Both the position numbers and the translations under genes were made by a program. Positions 63,703 through 64,000 of a DNA stretch of 64,000 nt are shown here, piece after piece (within the stretch, counting starts at the first letter, position 1; each line of letters opens with the position of its first letter). The stretch is from positions 41,439,201 through 41,503,200 of the forward strand of contig OZ038422.1 in assembly GCA_964036155.1 (NCBI GenBank), written 5' to 3'. The DNA is from Diploscapter coronatus (lineage: Eukaryota; Nematoda; Chromadorea; Rhabditida; Rhabditidae). Under the pieces are notes generated by a model, which had not been told where the DNA came from, searched no databases, and saw nothing but the letters and a program-made list of their open reading frames with translations.

Positions 63703-64000
63703 GCTAATTTTGCCATGATAGAAGTTGATTTTTCACGAAAAGTATCCATATCGAGTGAGGTCGGACCTATCGATATCTCCTGATTTTCTGTGGAAATATC
63801 CTAGTAGGGTTACATCTGAAATTCGGAGACGGAACTTACTTTAGTTTGGCCTATTTCCATATTTCTCTGACTCTGGATTTGATCTGAAAAACGGCTATTT
63901 TGGAGGTTTTAGATCTGGCATGGTGATCGAGCAAGGTCGGACTTAGTCTCAATAAAAATATAAGATATCGATCAAAAAATTATTCTTTTTCAAGCTTTTT
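63703..64000. other. Right edge of the window
   Basis: On the minus strand there is an exon-like segment near 63836-63884, with acceptor TTTTTCAG and donor GTAAGTTCC, open in only one frame. It could belong to the same unresolved gene. Not enough sequence to decide. Confidence 0.35.

Overview
This 64 kb window is nuclear DNA from a rhabditid-type nematode. The evidence is an AT-rich sequence with many small exons of about 50-200 bp, introns as short as 41-47 nt, near-universal TTTCAG acceptors, acceptors sitting directly on start codons (trans-splice-like), and proteins that resemble worm orthologues. I rebuilt gene models by hand by chaining donors and acceptors in phase. Every full model below sums to a multiple of three, but none has transcript support.

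Layout. (1) 1-24 kb, plus strand: five tightly packed housekeeping genes. They are mitochondrial Lon protease (5' end outside the window), a TTC1-type TPR co-chaperone, snRNP protein SmG, the DEAH-box splicing ATPase Prp16/DHX38 (MOG-1) and a UPRT-like protein. Each of the four gaps has a poly(A)-type signal followed about 105-115 nt later by a splice acceptor, which is the geometry of a nematode SL2 operon. (2) 24.8-29.6 kb, minus strand: an unrecognised four-helix membrane protein and a histidine-phosphatase-fold protein that lacks its second catalytic histidine. (3) 30.4-36.5 kb, plus strand: complex I subunit NDUFB10 (PDSW) and an ER calumenin with six EF-hands. (4) 37.5-51.6 kb, plus strand: a 22-exon ORP9-class oxysterol-binding protein with a PH domain, a FFAT motif and an ORD. 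Its introns are packed with inverted-repeat elements, including a 1.7 kb foldback. (5) 51.6-55 kb: a long gene-poor stretch. (6) 55-59.8 kb, plus strand: a cuticlin-like ZP-domain protein with two alternative in-frame ends, one with and one without a transmembrane anchor. (7) 61.3-64 kb, minus strand: an unrecognised cysteine-bearing extracellular-looking protein and one further coding exon I could not place.

The strongest non-gene signals are these. A short motif of the form TTGAAAC(A/T)TA(T/C), in either orientation, recurs in most introns across unrelated genes. At least a dozen families of small inverted-repeat (MITE-like) elements lie almost entirely within introns, some with copies in two distant genes. 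One element abuts a functional splice acceptor.
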